A DNA stretch of 64,000 nucleotides from SKVR01 sp037441525 (lineage in GTDB: Bacteria > Bacteroidota > Bacteroidia > Bacteroidales > UBA7960): the NCBI GenBank assembly GCA_037441525.1, contig JBBISA010000010.1:1-64000 (forward strand). The letters are read 5' to 3'. Of this stretch, positions 25,328 through 34,407 are shown one piece after another. A model generated the notes under the pieces. It was given only the letters and a program-made list of their open reading frames with translations. It searched no databases and was not told where the DNA came from. The translations under genes and the position numbers were made by a program. Position 1 is the stretch's first letter; each line of letters opens with the position of its first letter.

Positions 25328-25341
25328 AAAAATCGATTGCA
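25328..25341. promoter_or_regulatory. LacI-type operator 2 (imperfect)
   Basis: AAAAATCGATTGCA shares ATCGATTGC with operator 1. The two centres are 24 bp apart, a little over two helical turns, which would allow two dimers to bind side by side. Confidence 0.5.
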
Positions 25342-25535
25342 CAAATAGAGTTAAAAAGTATATAATATTGATTAATCCACTTGCTGGAATTGGTTAACAC
25401 AAGGGGAAAATTTTCGTATAAACATTCGTTATTTATTTATAATAAATAATATTGTGAGGTGCTAAATTTTCGTACATTTAACCAGTTTCGTTTATTTTGG
25501 TTCAAACAAAAGAGGGGTTTTAACATAAAACATTC

Positions 25536-26552
25536 ATGAAACAACACCTTACATCTATCAACGATATTGCAAAGGCACTCGGTGTATCGGCATCAACGGT
25601 TTCAAGGGCATTAAAAGATCATCCCGACATAAGTCAGGCAACTCGTGAAAGAATTAAGGCCTTTGCTGAAAAAGTAAACTACCGGCCCAATGCCCTTGCT
25701 CTGAGCCTTAAGAAGCAGGTTTCATTTACCATCGGAATTGTTATCCCTGAAATTATTCACCATTTCTTTTCATCTGTAATCAGTGGAATAGAAGAAATTG
25801 CTTACGGCAAAGGGTATCGCGTAATGATTTGCCAGTCGAATGAAGATGCCAAACGAGAGAGAACCAATATTCAGGCATTGCTCGATCACCGTGTTGACGG
25901 GCTTTTGGTATGCATGAGCAAAACCACTTCAGGTTTTTCTCATTTTGCCGATGCTTTCAATAATCAGGTTCCTGTAGTTTTTTTCGACAGGGTTTGCAAA
26001 GAAATTGATACCGATAAGGTAATAACTGACGATTTCAACGGGGCAAGGCTCATTACTTCGCATTTAATCGAAACCGGCTGTCGCAACATTCTTCATTTGG
26101 GTACCCATCCCCAGCTCGATATTGGTCAGGAAAGATTCCAGGGTTATTTAAAAGCACTTTATGAACACGACATCCCCTACAACTCTCAACTGGCGATTGT
26201 ATGTGATACAATGGATGCAGTCTCCGCGCAAACTGAACTGATTAAATCTCTTCTACCACAAATTGATGGAATTTTCGCCGTAAATGATTCAACAGCTATT
26301 GCCGCCATGAGGCTGGCCAAGTCATTGGGTTATAAAATTCCTGAGAATATTGCAGTGGCAGGGTTTGGGGACGATCCCGTAGCTGCACTGGTTGATCCCT
26401 CCCTAACAACAGCCCAACAAAAAGGGTATGAAATGGGTATGGAAGCAATGAACCTTCTGCTTAATCGTATTTCGAACCCGGAAACAATCCATACCCCCAG
26501 AATTAAGGTATTTGAGCCCGCCTTGCGCAAAAGACAATCCACACGTTTTTAA
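25536..26552 (+). CDS. LacI family transcriptional regulator of the sus locus
   Basis: A 338-residue LacI-type regulator. The N-terminal helix-turn-helix reads 'TSINDIAKALGVSASTVSRA' with the hinge 'NYRPNALALSLK' near residues 50-61. The rest is a periplasmic-binding-protein fold: 'IGIVIPEIIHHFFSSVISGI', 'DGLLVCMSK', 'VPVVFFDRV', 'DGIFAVNDSTAIAAM' and 'VAGFGDDPVAALVDPSLTT'. It is divergent from susC and probably binds the CG-centred palindromes between them, responding to a sugar derived from the imported glycan. In flavobacterial relatives LacI-type regulators control maltodextrin loci; that substrate is only a hint here. Confidence 0.93.
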   Translation: MKQHLTSINDIAKALGVSASTVSRALKDHPDISQATRERIKAFAEKVNYRPNALALSLKKQVSFTIGIVIPEIIHHFFSSVISGIEEIAYGKGYRVMICQSNEDAKRERTNIQALLDHRVDGLLVCMSKTTSGFSHFADAFNNQVPVVFFDRVCKEIDTDKVITDDFNGARLITSHLIETGCRNILHLGTHPQLDIGQERFQGYLKALYEHDIPYNSQLAIVCDTMDAVSAQTELIKSLLPQIDGIFAVNDSTAIAAMRLAKSLGYKIPENIAVAGFGDDPVAALVDPSLTTAQQKGYEMGMEAMNLLLNRISNPETIHTPRIKVFEPALRKRQSTRF

Positions 26553-26662
26553 ACTCTAATCGTTAATAGTTTTCTTGAAATTCTGAACAAACATTCCCTT
26601 AACTTTGTGTATTACTTTGCCCAAAACGACTTTGCTTTTTTATTTACAACAATATTTGAACA

Positions 26663-28552
26663 ATGCCCCAACCAATTTTTTCAAGATATACTATACTTCT
26701 TCTGGCCTTTCAACTTTTTCTTGCTTTTAAGATAACAGCTCAGATTAGCACCAATGAAATACCCTTAGGGATCATTGAGGGCATTAATCCCGACAAAATC
26801 AAAGAACAGGTTGTTGAATTTGATGTAAGCAAAAACTTTTTGAATAACCAAAGGGACAAAACTCCTAATTTTGCTGGTTTTTCCATAGCTGCTTCCATCC
26901 CATTCAGCAAAAAGGCATCACCTCTGAAACTCGAAACAGGAGCCATCTTATGGCATCTAAAAATCACCGTGCCCGGGGCAAGGTTTTTGGGGATTGTTTT
27001 TTCATCTTTCAGCATAGCCCCAAATGATAAGTTTTTCATTTATACAGCCGATAAAAACTACCACATTGGTGCATTTACCAACAGCAACAACTCCGATGAT
27101 GGGTATTTTTCAACCCACATCCTTCCTTCCTCCGCCTTAATATTAGAGTATTATTCCCAAAACGGTGAAGCGCCACCTGATTTTTGGGTGGATGAAATGA
27201 TTTATATTTTTGATGATGAACTGATTGGCGGAAACATCGAAAATCTTAAGAATTCGGGCACCTGCAATGTAAACATCAACTGCCCCGAAGGCAACGAATG
27301 GCAAAAGCAAAAAAGGGGGATAGCCCGGATTTTACTCCGATCGGGCTCAAGCTGGTTTAACTGCACCGGCACTCTCATCAACACTACCGCCAGTAATGGC
27401 ACCCCCTACTTTTTAACTGCCGACCACTGCGGACCCAATGCATCAACTGCCGACCTGGCGGTATGGCAGTTTTATTTCAATTACGAATATTCGTCATGTA
27501 CCAATGTGGGTATTGCACCGCAGAACATGATGCTTTCAGGTGCTCAACTTATCTCCAAGGCCCCCATACAGGGAGGAACTGATTTTAAGTTACTGCTTCT
27601 GAACGATCCCCCGTTAAAAATATGGAATCCCTATTATAACGGATGGACAAGATCATCCCGCAATCCTGAACGAGGTGTTACCATCCATCACCCCGCTGGC
27701 GATGTCAAAAAAATATCCACCTTCACTTCACCCCTTACCGACGCAACCTTTACCGGAGGCATGGCACTGGGTTACTGGAGGGTTATCTGGGCCGAAACTG
27801 TGTCAGGCAACGGAATTACCGAAGGGGGGTCATCTGGAGCACCTCTATTCGAAACCAATGGTCTTGTTACTGGAACCTTAACCGGAGGCAGTGCAACCTG
27901 CAATACCCTGTTGCTACCTGATTTTTATGGGAAATTTTCTATGCACTGGTCTGCCAACGGCGAAACCAACGACAAAATGTTAAAGCCATGGCTCGACCCC
28001 AATAATACAAACCCTGAGTCGGTTTTTGGGTATGACCCCAACAATCCGGCTAATTTTGTTATTACTGTTGTTGATCCTCCTTTGTCCGGAAATGTTGCCG
28101 GAGCGGGATATTTTATTAAAAATGAAAAAGTTACTTTAATGGCTATTGCAAAGGACGGTTTTACTTTCAGGCACTGGATGAATCATCTGGGGCAGATAGT
28201 ATCAGTCGACTCTCAGTTTTCTTTCAATATGCCCGGCGATGAGGTAAAGCTGACTGCAGTTTTTAACACTACTCACGCCGACTCTAATGAAATAAACATC
28301 AGACCTCAACTTGAAATATTTCCCAATCCTTCCACTCATTTAGTAAATATCAAGTTCCGGCATATTGTGGGCGATGTAACCATTACTATTGCCACCATCA
28401 ATGGCTTGGTGCTGAATACCCATACAATCACCGATGTTCAGGATCAACCTTTTACCAGTATAGATGTTACAACAATACCATCTGGTATTTATATTATCGA
28501 GGTGCAAAATAAAGAAACTATTCTCAGGCACAAAGTTGTAATAAGCAAATAA
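26663..28552 (+). CDS. Secreted trypsin-like serine protease with T9SS sorting domain
   Basis: A 629-residue secreted protease. A signal peptide (1-27) and an N-terminal propeptide-like region lead to an S1-type catalytic domain resembling lysyl endopeptidases: His255 in 'LTADHCGPN', Asp307 in 'GGTDFKLLLL' and Ser391 in 'GGSSGAPLFE'. Cys pairs around the domain suggest disulfides. Residues about 455-535 match a divergent InlB-type B-repeat ('GYFIKNEKVTLMAIAKDGF', 'FRHWM'). The last about 80 residues are a T9SS type A sorting domain ('LEIFPNPSTHLVNI ... IPSGIYIIEVQNK'). It should be exported by Sec and then across the outer membrane by T9SS. Stands alone. Confidence 0.92.
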   Translation: MPQPIFSRYTILLLAFQLFLAFKITAQISTNEIPLGIIEGINPDKIKEQVVEFDVSKNFLNNQRDKTPNFAGFSIAASIPFSKKASPLKLETGAILWHLKITVPGARFLGIVFSSFSIAPNDKFFIYTADKNYHIGAFTNSNNSDDGYFSTHILPSSALILEYYSQNGEAPPDFWVDEMIYIFDDELIGGNIENLKNSGTCNVNINCPEGNEWQKQKRGIARILLRSGSSWFNCTGTLINTTASNGTPYFLTADHCGPNASTADLAVWQFYFNYEYSSCTNVGIAPQNMMLSGAQLISKAPIQGGTDFKLLLLNDPPLKIWNPYYNGWTRSSRNPERGVTIHHPAGDVKKISTFTSPLTDATFTGGMALGYWRVIWAETVSGNGITEGGSSGAPLFETNGLVTGTLTGGSATCNTLLLPDFYGKFSMHWSANGETNDKMLKPWLDPNNTNPESVFGYDPNNPANFVITVVDPPLSGNVAGAGYFIKNEKVTLMAIAKDGFTFRHWMNHLGQIVSVDSQFSFNMPGDEVKLTAVFNTTHADSNEINIRPQLEIFPNPSTHLVNIKFRHIVGDVTITIATINGLVLNTHTITDVQDQPFTSIDVTTIPSGIYIIEVQNKETILRHKVVISK

Positions 28553-28755
28553 AGTCTTGAATGTCAACATCTGCAAGCCACCAAAAGAATTTTTTACTTG
28601 CCATCAATTCGAAATTTGTTAACACACCCTGGGCCGAGTTTAGTGAGCTGTTGAGCATTTTTTTAATTACTTTTGAGCCCGATTAAAAACCGGTTTATCT
28701 TCAGCAGATGTTTAGGTTGATGTGCCGGAAAACTCTTTCAAAACACTCAAAAGAA

Positions 28756-30303
28756 ATGTCGATTAAACAGAAAACCCTTGATTTAAAGATTAGAATGCAG
28801 GGCGCCCTGTTGGGCGGTGGCGAAAAGGCAATAGAAAAGCAACAAGCCATGGGAAAAATGACCGCCCGCGAACGCATTATGGCCTTGCTTGACCCCAATT
28901 CCTTCCACGAGTATGATATGTTTGTTGAACACGCCGCCCGCGACTTTGATATGGATAAGAAAAGTCTGCCTGGCGACGGAGTTATAATCGGAACCGGAAC
29001 CATCACAGGTTTTCCGGTTTGCATTTATGCCCAAGACTTTACCGTAGCCGGAGGTTCTTTGGGCATTATGCATGCCAAAAAAATAGCAAAAATCATGGAC
29101 CACGCCATGAATCTCAAAATCCCCATCATTGGGATCAATGATTCGGGTGGCGCCCGCATACAGGAAGGGGTAAATTCACTGGCTGGTTATGGTGAGATTT
29201 TCTACCGCAATACCATGGCTTCGGGAGTAATTCCGCAAATTTCAGTTATTCTTGGTCCTTGCGCCGGGGGTGCTGTTTATTCGCCTGCCCTTACCGATTT
29301 TGTATTTGTCGTAGATAATATCTCCAAAATGTTTATAACCGGCCCTGAAGTAATAAAATCGGTGCTGGGAGAAGAGATAAGTATGGAAGAACTTGGCGGA
29401 GCCAGGGTTCATTCAGAAATTACCGGAAACGCCCATTTCTTCGCCATGAGCGAAATAGAATGTCTGCTGCAAATAAAGAAGCTCCTCTCCTACATACCCT
29501 GGAACAACGAAAAAAAAGCGGATTCATTTCCTAAAAAAGCACCCAAAACCCGCCAATATCGTATCGATGCAATCATGCCTACCGATCCCCGCGAGCCCTA
29601 TGATGTGCGCGACGTGATCAGAGCCATCAGCGACGATAGTGAATTCCTTGAAGTGCAGGAACTTTTTGCAGCAAATATGGTGGTGGGGTTTGGCAGGATA
29701 AACGGCGATACGGTTGGCTTCGTAGCCAATCAACCGCTGGTACTTGCCGGTGTTCTTGATGTTGATTCATCGGATAAAGCCGCACGGTTTATCCGCTTTT
29801 GCGATGCCTTTAATATTCCTCTTGTAACCCTTGTTGACCTGCCCGGCTATTTGCCCGGTATTGACCAGGAGCATGCCGGTGTGATAAGACACGGGGCTAA
29901 AATACTTTACAGCTATTCTGAAGCAACAGTGCCCAAAGTAACTGTTATTTTGCGAAAAGCATACGGTGGTGGTTATATTGCCATGTGCTCCCGCCATCTA
30001 AGGGCCGACTTTGTTTTTGCATGGCCTACTGCCGAAATTGCTGTGATGGGGCCCGAAGGTGCTGCCAATATTATCTTCCGCAACGAAATAAAAAGTGCTC
30101 CCGATCCCGAACAGATGCGCAGAGAAAAAGTAGAAGAATATAAAAGGAAATTTGCCAATCCCTATGTGGCAGCAGCCCATGGTTATATCGACGCTGTAAT
30201 AGAACCCACTGATACCAGACGTTTCGTTGTGCATGCACTCGAAGTGTCGAGCCGTAAGTCTGAAATACGCCCTACCCGCAAGCATGGAATTCCTCCATTT
30301 TAA
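28756..30303 (+). CDS. Acyl-CoA carboxylase/decarboxylase carboxyltransferase subunit
   Basis: A 515-residue biotin-dependent carboxyltransferase of the PccB/MmdA family. Paired crotonase-like domains are visible: 'NDSGGARIQEGVNSLAGYGE' and 'GPCAGGAVYSPALTDF' in the first, 'LPGYLPGIDQEHAGVIRHGA' and 'WPTAEIAVMGPEGAANIIF' in the second. It transfers carboxyl between biotin and propionyl- or methylmalonyl-CoA. ATG at 28756 ('MSIKQKTLDL') is the family's normal start; an ATG at 28708 gives an unlikely extension. A biotin carrier follows, but no biotin carboxylase or membrane decarboxylase beta subunit is in the window, so carboxylase and decarboxylase roles cannot be told apart. Confidence 0.92.
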   Translation: MSIKQKTLDLKIRMQGALLGGGEKAIEKQQAMGKMTARERIMALLDPNSFHEYDMFVEHAARDFDMDKKSLPGDGVIIGTGTITGFPVCIYAQDFTVAGGSLGIMHAKKIAKIMDHAMNLKIPIIGINDSGGARIQEGVNSLAGYGEIFYRNTMASGVIPQISVILGPCAGGAVYSPALTDFVFVVDNISKMFITGPEVIKSVLGEEISMEELGGARVHSEITGNAHFFAMSEIECLLQIKKLLSYIPWNNEKKADSFPKKAPKTRQYRIDAIMPTDPREPYDVRDVIRAISDDSEFLEVQELFAANMVVGFGRINGDTVGFVANQPLVLAGVLDVDSSDKAARFIRFCDAFNIPLVTLVDLPGYLPGIDQEHAGVIRHGAKILYSYSEATVPKVTVILRKAYGGGYIAMCSRHLRADFVFAWPTAEIAVMGPEGAANIIFRNEIKSAPDPEQMRREKVEEYKRKFANPYVAAAHGYIDAVIEPTDTRRFVVHALEVSSRKSEIRPTRKHGIPPF

Positions 30304-30346
30304 TTTAAAGCATAACAACTTTTAAGCAATACGAAAGATTTTAAAC

Positions 30347-30694
30347 ATGGAGAATGAACAGCCAAAAACGGAAGTTTACACCGATCTGGAGGAATTCATC
30401 ATTGATGAAGGGGTATATAAAACCCGTACCAATAAAATGTACAGGCAACGAAAGCCCTACCAGCCCGAAAACCCTGCCCAGCTAAAATCATTTATGCCTG
30501 GAAACATACCCGAAGTTTTTGTGAAGGAAGGGGATGAAGTAAAACAGGGCGATATTTTGCTTATTCTGGAAGCCATGAAAATGAAAAACCAGATCATGGC
30601 CCCATACGATGGAATTATTAAAAGTATTCATGTTAAAGAAGGAGCTACTGTACCAAAAAACTTCATCCTGATAGAAATGGGCCAACCACAGTAA
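30347..30694 (+). CDS. Biotin carboxyl carrier protein
   Basis: A 115-residue biotin carrier for the preceding carboxyltransferase. The C-terminal 70 residues are a biotinyl domain with the biotinylation site 'EAMKM' (Lys about residue 81) and 'MPGNIPEVFVKEGDEVKQGD' upstream. The first 45 residues form a hydrophilic extension without Ala/Pro-rich linker, presumably for docking. It begins 43 bases after the carboxyltransferase stop codon, so the two are an operon. The holoenzyme lacks a visible ATP-dependent carboxylase subunit here. Confidence 0.92.
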   Translation: MENEQPKTEVYTDLEEFIIDEGVYKTRTNKMYRQRKPYQPENPAQLKSFMPGNIPEVFVKEGDEVKQGDILLILEAMKMKNQIMAPYDGIIKSIHVKEGATVPKNFILIEMGQPQ

Positions 30695-30799
30695 ATGCCC
30701 GATTCTACCAGGCGTGTCGATCATAAGCTCTCTCCCGGGCCAAAGTTTAATCCAACAGGGTTTTATTTTGGCTTTTTTATTCACCTTTTCAATAATGCT

Positions 30800-31384
30800 A
30801 TGAAATTAGTTTTTGCCACCCACAATATCAATAAATTAAACGAGGTAAAATTGATGTTACCCATAGAGCTGGAACTTTTCAGCCTCGATCAGGTTGGATG
30901 CACCGAAGATATTGCAGAAACAGAACCAACCCTTGAAGGCAATGCTATGCTAAAAGCCCGTTATATTAAAAAGAAATATGGATGTAATTGTTTTTCTGAT
31001 GACACGGGTCTCGAAGTTGAAGCACTCGGTGGCCGCCCCGGTGTTTTATCGGCCCGATATGCCGGCGATAAGAAGAACAGCGACGATAATATTGCAAAAT
31101 TGCTTTCGGAACTGAATGGGATTACCAACCGCAAGGCCCGCTTCAGAACAGTAATCGCATTGATCATTGGCAGCCAGGAACTCCTTTTTGAGGGGATTGC
31201 TGAGGGCGAAATAATATGGGAGAAAAAAGGTAAAGACGGTTTTGGTTATGACCCTGTTTTTTTGCCGGTGGGTTATGACAAAACCTTTGCGGAAATGCCC
31301 CTGGCCTTAAAAAACTCAATCAGTCATCGTTATAAATCTTTCAGGATGCTTGCCGATTATCTGGTATCCTACAACTATATATGA
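30800..31384 (+). CDS. rdgB: XTP/dITP diphosphatase
   Basis: A 194-residue HAM1/RdgB-family nucleotide house-cleaning enzyme that hydrolyses ITP, dITP and XTP to monophosphates. Family motifs are intact: 'FATHNINKLNEV' at the N-terminus, 'SDDTGLEVEALGGRPGVLSA' with catalytic Asp, 'GFGYDPVFLP' and 'KNSISHRYKS'. The frame is open upstream to 30695, but ATG at 30800 gives the canonical N-terminus. It ends seven bases from the convergent ddl gene. Confidence 0.95.
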   Translation: MKLVFATHNINKLNEVKLMLPIELELFSLDQVGCTEDIAETEPTLEGNAMLKARYIKKKYGCNCFSDDTGLEVEALGGRPGVLSARYAGDKKNSDDNIAKLLSELNGITNRKARFRTVIALIIGSQELLFEGIAEGEIIWEKKGKDGFGYDPVFLPVGYDKTFAEMPLALKNSISHRYKSFRMLADYLVSYNYI

Positions 31385-31391
31385 TGAACTC

Positions 31392-32375
31392 CTAACGCAG
31401 GGCTTCTTCAATCAGATCACTTAGTAATTCTCTCATCGAAATGCCAATGTATGCTGCTTGTTGCGGCACTATGCTTCTATCCGACATACCCGGAGTTATA
31501 TTGGCTTCCAGAAAGAAGAGTTTATCCTTTTTCAAAATATAATCTATGCGGCTTACTCCCTTTAGCTCAAATTTGTTGTACAGCATAGCAGTGGTTTGTT
31601 GCACAAGTTGTGTAATATCTTCTGATATGCGGGCAGGAGTAATTTCGTCAGATGCACCCTGGGTGTATTTGGCTTCATAATCAAAAAACTTTGCCCCCGA
31701 TTTGCTTACTATTTCGGTAACAGGGAGCACAATGAGCTCGCCTCTGCAACGATAAACACCACAAGTCAGTTCGGTGCCTTCAATATATTCTTCGATAAGC
31801 GCCTCGTCGTCGTGCTGAAGACAAGTTCTAAGGGCCTGCAATAAATCACCCGATGACCTGACCAAGGATGTACCTAAGCTTGATCCCCCCTTATTGGGCT
31901 TCACAAACACGGGCAGATTTACATTTTTAGCGATCTCCTCTGCCGAAATAATTTCTAAGTTGTTTACCTTCATTGAACGGGCAACATTTACACCCCAGCT
32001 ACGTGCAAGGGCATTGCAGAAAAACTTGTTGAAGGTCAGGGAGCAAGCCAGTGGGCCCGAAGTTGTATAAGGCAAACCGAGCATATCGAAATAGCCCTGA
32101 AGTTTGCCATCTTCGCCCGGTGTGCCATGAACGGTAATCAGGACACAGTCGAATCTGACTTTTGAGCCTGATATAGTTATTGTAAAATCGTTGCGATCGA
32201 CCGGTAATTCAGAACCATCACCCGGCAGGTAAACCCATTTTTCGCGGGTTATCATAATTATGAAGGAATCGTAACGGGCTGCATCCATGTTATTACTTAT
32301 TACAGATGCACTTTTTACTGATATAACATATTCGCCGCTATAACCGCCGGCAACAATAGCAATTTTTTTCTTCAT
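31392..32375 (-). CDS. ddl: D-alanine--D-alanine ligase
   Basis: A 327-residue ATP-grasp ligase making the D-Ala-D-Ala dipeptide of peptidoglycan. Recognisable features: 'GGYSGEYVISVKSASVI' (N-terminal substrate loop), 'VHGTPGEDGKLQGYFDMLGL', 'PVFVKPNKGGSSLGTSLV' (ATP-binding), 'EEYIEGTELTCGV' and 'LEANITPGMSDRSIVPQQA' with Mg ligands Glu and Asn. Length is slightly below average but complete. In this phylum ddl usually keeps company with PASTA and RluD-type genes; here these lie divergently across the T9SS remnant gene. Confidence 0.95.
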   Translation of the reverse strand: MKKKIAIVAGGYSGEYVISVKSASVISNNMDAARYDSFIIMITREKWVYLPGDGSELPVDRNDFTITISGSKVRFDCVLITVHGTPGEDGKLQGYFDMLGLPYTTSGPLACSLTFNKFFCNALARSWGVNVARSMKVNNLEIISAEEIAKNVNLPVFVKPNKGGSSLGTSLVRSSGDLLQALRTCLQHDDEALIEEYIEGTELTCGVYRCRGELIVLPVTEIVSKSGAKFFDYEAKYTQGASDEITPARISEDITQLVQQTTAMLYNKFELKGVSRIDYILKKDKLFFLEANITPGMSDRSIVPQQAAYIGISMRELLSDLIEEALR

Positions 32376-32398
32376 TCTAATATCGATTTACTGATGAA

Positions 32399-33064
32399 TC
32401 ATTTCGCTGACCAGATAAGTTTTTCGGTTTTCCGAATCCCATTTTCCCTGAACCGGACAAAATAAATCCCTTCCGGCAGATTTGAAATAGTATAGGTTTT
32501 TATTTTTTCGCCTGCACCAACCGAAATCAGAACACCGGCGGCTGAATAAACCCGGATATCTTCACGGGCAAATGGGACTGGGTTAACAAGTTCAGACCAG
32601 TTTTGGCCCATACCGGGGCTATAGAGGATGAATGGCAAATCGAATGGCCAGGAAGTGGAATTTTTTTTAACCGATACAAAAAGGGTATCATTCATCGAAG
32701 CAATAGATGCAAAAAAGTCGCGATCGATATCTGGCGTTACATTCTGCCAATCAAAACCGTTTTCACCAAAATCAGAAAAGCCATTTGCCTGCCAAAATCC
32801 TCCTGACGATGATCCTGCAAAAAAGCCTCTTGGAGTGTTAACACTTCTGTCAAATTGCATTCCGTGCAAATATTCCCACCGGTTCAACCCATTTTTCAAC
32901 CTAAATGTTCCGCCTGAGGTGGATGCAATGATGTCATTTAAAGAATTAATCGTAAAGGAATTAACTCCGGCATCACCGTAGGGTCCATCAGTTGGCATCC
33001 ATTGCGCTTGCAAAGTGAAAAATGCAAACATTAAAACAGGGGCAATAATTAAAAATCGTCTCAT
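32399..33064 (-). CDS. Short T9SS-sorted protein, possibly a shrunken remnant
   Basis: A 221-residue protein with a signal peptide ('MRRFLIIAPVLMFAFFTLQAQ') and a C-terminal T9SS sorting domain that keeps 'IRVYSAAGVLIS' and 'LPEGIYFVRFRENGIRK' but lacks the usual first strand with 'PNP' and spacing; 'LVNPVPFARED' is what remains of it. The middle resembles a WD/BNR-type propeller fragment ('SGGTFRLKNGLNRWEYLHG', 'IASMNDTLFVSVKKNS') far too short for a complete propeller. I infer internal deletion of a larger secreted protein; the frame is still open. ATG at 33064 is preferred over 33085. Function unknown. Confidence 0.6.
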   Translation of the reverse strand: MRRFLIIAPVLMFAFFTLQAQWMPTDGPYGDAGVNSFTINSLNDIIASTSGGTFRLKNGLNRWEYLHGMQFDRSVNTPRGFFAGSSSGGFWQANGFSDFGENGFDWQNVTPDIDRDFFASIASMNDTLFVSVKKNSTSWPFDLPFILYSPGMGQNWSELVNPVPFAREDIRVYSAAGVLISVGAGEKIKTYTISNLPEGIYFVRFRENGIRKTEKLIWSAK

Positions 33065-33238
33065 GATGGAGTTTGAAAAAACCAAACCGGAACCTTTAGA
33101 ATTATGGCAACAGTATCTTCAACTGCCTGAATATTCAGCTAAAGTAATTGAATTGAGTATAATTAGCAAAGATAAACCAGGATATTTTCATTACCAAAAC
33201 TAAATGGGAAACCGGGGAAAAACCAGGCAAATAATTAT

Positions 33239-33246
33239 TAATTTTG
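33239..33246 (+). promoter_or_regulatory. -7 promoter box of the PASTA-protein gene
   Basis: TAATTTTG followed by GC matches TAnnTTTG and lies 24 bases before the ATG at 33270, supporting that start rather than the earlier open frame at 33204. Confidence 0.5.
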
Positions 33247-33269
33247 GCGCGGCAACTAACAAACTACCC

Positions 33270-34274
33270 ATGAGCATAATAAGTTTTCTGAAAAGCAAAA
33301 CCTTTCGCAATCATTTTATTCTTGCCCTGGCTGCTGGCATTGCTTTGCTTTGGTTCTCGCTGAAAGCACTTGATGTTTATACCCGTCATGGCCATACCAT
33401 TGAAGTTCCTGATATTACAGGAATGGACAAGGAACAAGCCCAACGGGTATTGAAAAGATTGCATCTTCGCCCGGTAATTAATGATTCTATTTTCGATACT
33501 ACCCGCGAAAAAGGGTCTGTGGCATCCCAAAACCCTGCCCCCGGTCAGGAGGTAAAGCGCAACCGGGCAATATACCTTACTACTGTTGCTATTTTGCCCG
33601 AAATGGTTGCAATGCCCGATCTCACCGACCTTTCTTTCCGGCAGGCTCAGGCATTGCTAAAAACTTACGGGCTCGAAGTTGGAAAGCTCGAGTACATTCC
33701 CAATATTGCACGAAACGCTGTTTTACAGCAAAAATACCGTGGCGGAAGCATTCAACCCGGCACACTCGTTGAAAAGGGAACACCTATCGACCTGGTTTTG
33801 GGCACCGGCGAAGGGAGTAATTATGTAAATGTTCCCTTATTGATTGGTAAAACCCGCGAAGAGGCAATAATGCTTATCAACAACTCATCCCTAAATGTTG
33901 GCCAGGAGATATATCTCGACGAAGTTATTACCAACGCAAGAGTTTTCAGGCAATCGCCCAATGTAATGGCCGGTCCCCAAAGGCTGGCTATGGGAAGCAC
34001 TGTTGACCTCATTTACCGCTCAGCCGATAGTTTTGACTTCAGTGAATACACACAGGAGGTACTCGGGATAGAAACCCCTGACCTTACAGGTAAAACCCCA
34101 TGGGAGGTAATGGAGATTTTGGAAAAAAATATGCTCATAATTGGGGAAGAAATCTTCGATGCCAATGCTACAACCCAAAATGCCCGGGTTTACAGGCAAA
34201 GCCCCAGTCGTGCAGAAAAACCTGAGATACTTAAAGGAACACAAATCAATGTGTGGTACCGGAAATCTGATTAA
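33270..34274 (+). CDS. PASTA domain membrane protein
   Basis: A 334-residue protein with one N-terminal membrane helix (residues about 15-36, 'HFILALAAGIALLWFSL') followed by four PASTA-like repeats, starting near residues 47 ('EVPDITGMDKEQAQRVLKRL'), 115 ('MPDLTDLSFRQAQALLKTYG'), 190 ('VPLLIGKTREEAIMLINN') and 268 ('TPDLTGKTPWEVMEILEKN'). PASTA domains bind uncrosslinked peptidoglycan or act as spacers. There is no kinase or transpeptidase domain. The outward-facing repeats and the linkage to ddl suggest a cell-wall sensing or scaffolding role, which is inference. It heads a plus-strand series with the T9SS protein and the RluD-type enzyme. Confidence 0.88.
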   Translation: MSIISFLKSKTFRNHFILALAAGIALLWFSLKALDVYTRHGHTIEVPDITGMDKEQAQRVLKRLHLRPVINDSIFDTTREKGSVASQNPAPGQEVKRNRAIYLTTVAILPEMVAMPDLTDLSFRQAQALLKTYGLEVGKLEYIPNIARNAVLQQKYRGGSIQPGTLVEKGTPIDLVLGTGEGSNYVNVPLLIGKTREEAIMLINNSSLNVGQEIYLDEVITNARVFRQSPNVMAGPQRLAMGSTVDLIYRSADSFDFSEYTQEVLGIETPDLTGKTPWEVMEILEKNMLIIGEEIFDANATTQNARVYRQSPSRAEKPEILKGTQINVWYRKSD

Positions 34275-34407
34275 CCGGAACAACATCAGGTTAAACCCTT
34301 CTTCCAGAATTTCATGGGAAATAATCATTTTTAAATGGTTTCTGACAATAAAAAGATATAAGGGATGTTTTTCTGATACAGAAAAAAATTGACCCAGCCC
34401 ACCCAAC

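Larger units (their letters stand above)
25070..25535. other. sus/lacI divergent control region
   Basis: Contains a minus-strand -7 box (25200-25207), two operator-like palindromes (25304-25317 and 25328-25341), and two direct copies of AAATTTTCGTA at about 25409 and 25463 before the LacI gene. No gene is seen. Confidence 0.6.

Noticed and set aside
33015..33203. Plus-strand 62-codon frame before the PASTA gene
   Set aside because: It overlaps the signal-peptide region of the opposite T9SS gene, and the PASTA promoter lies just after it; no sign of coding.
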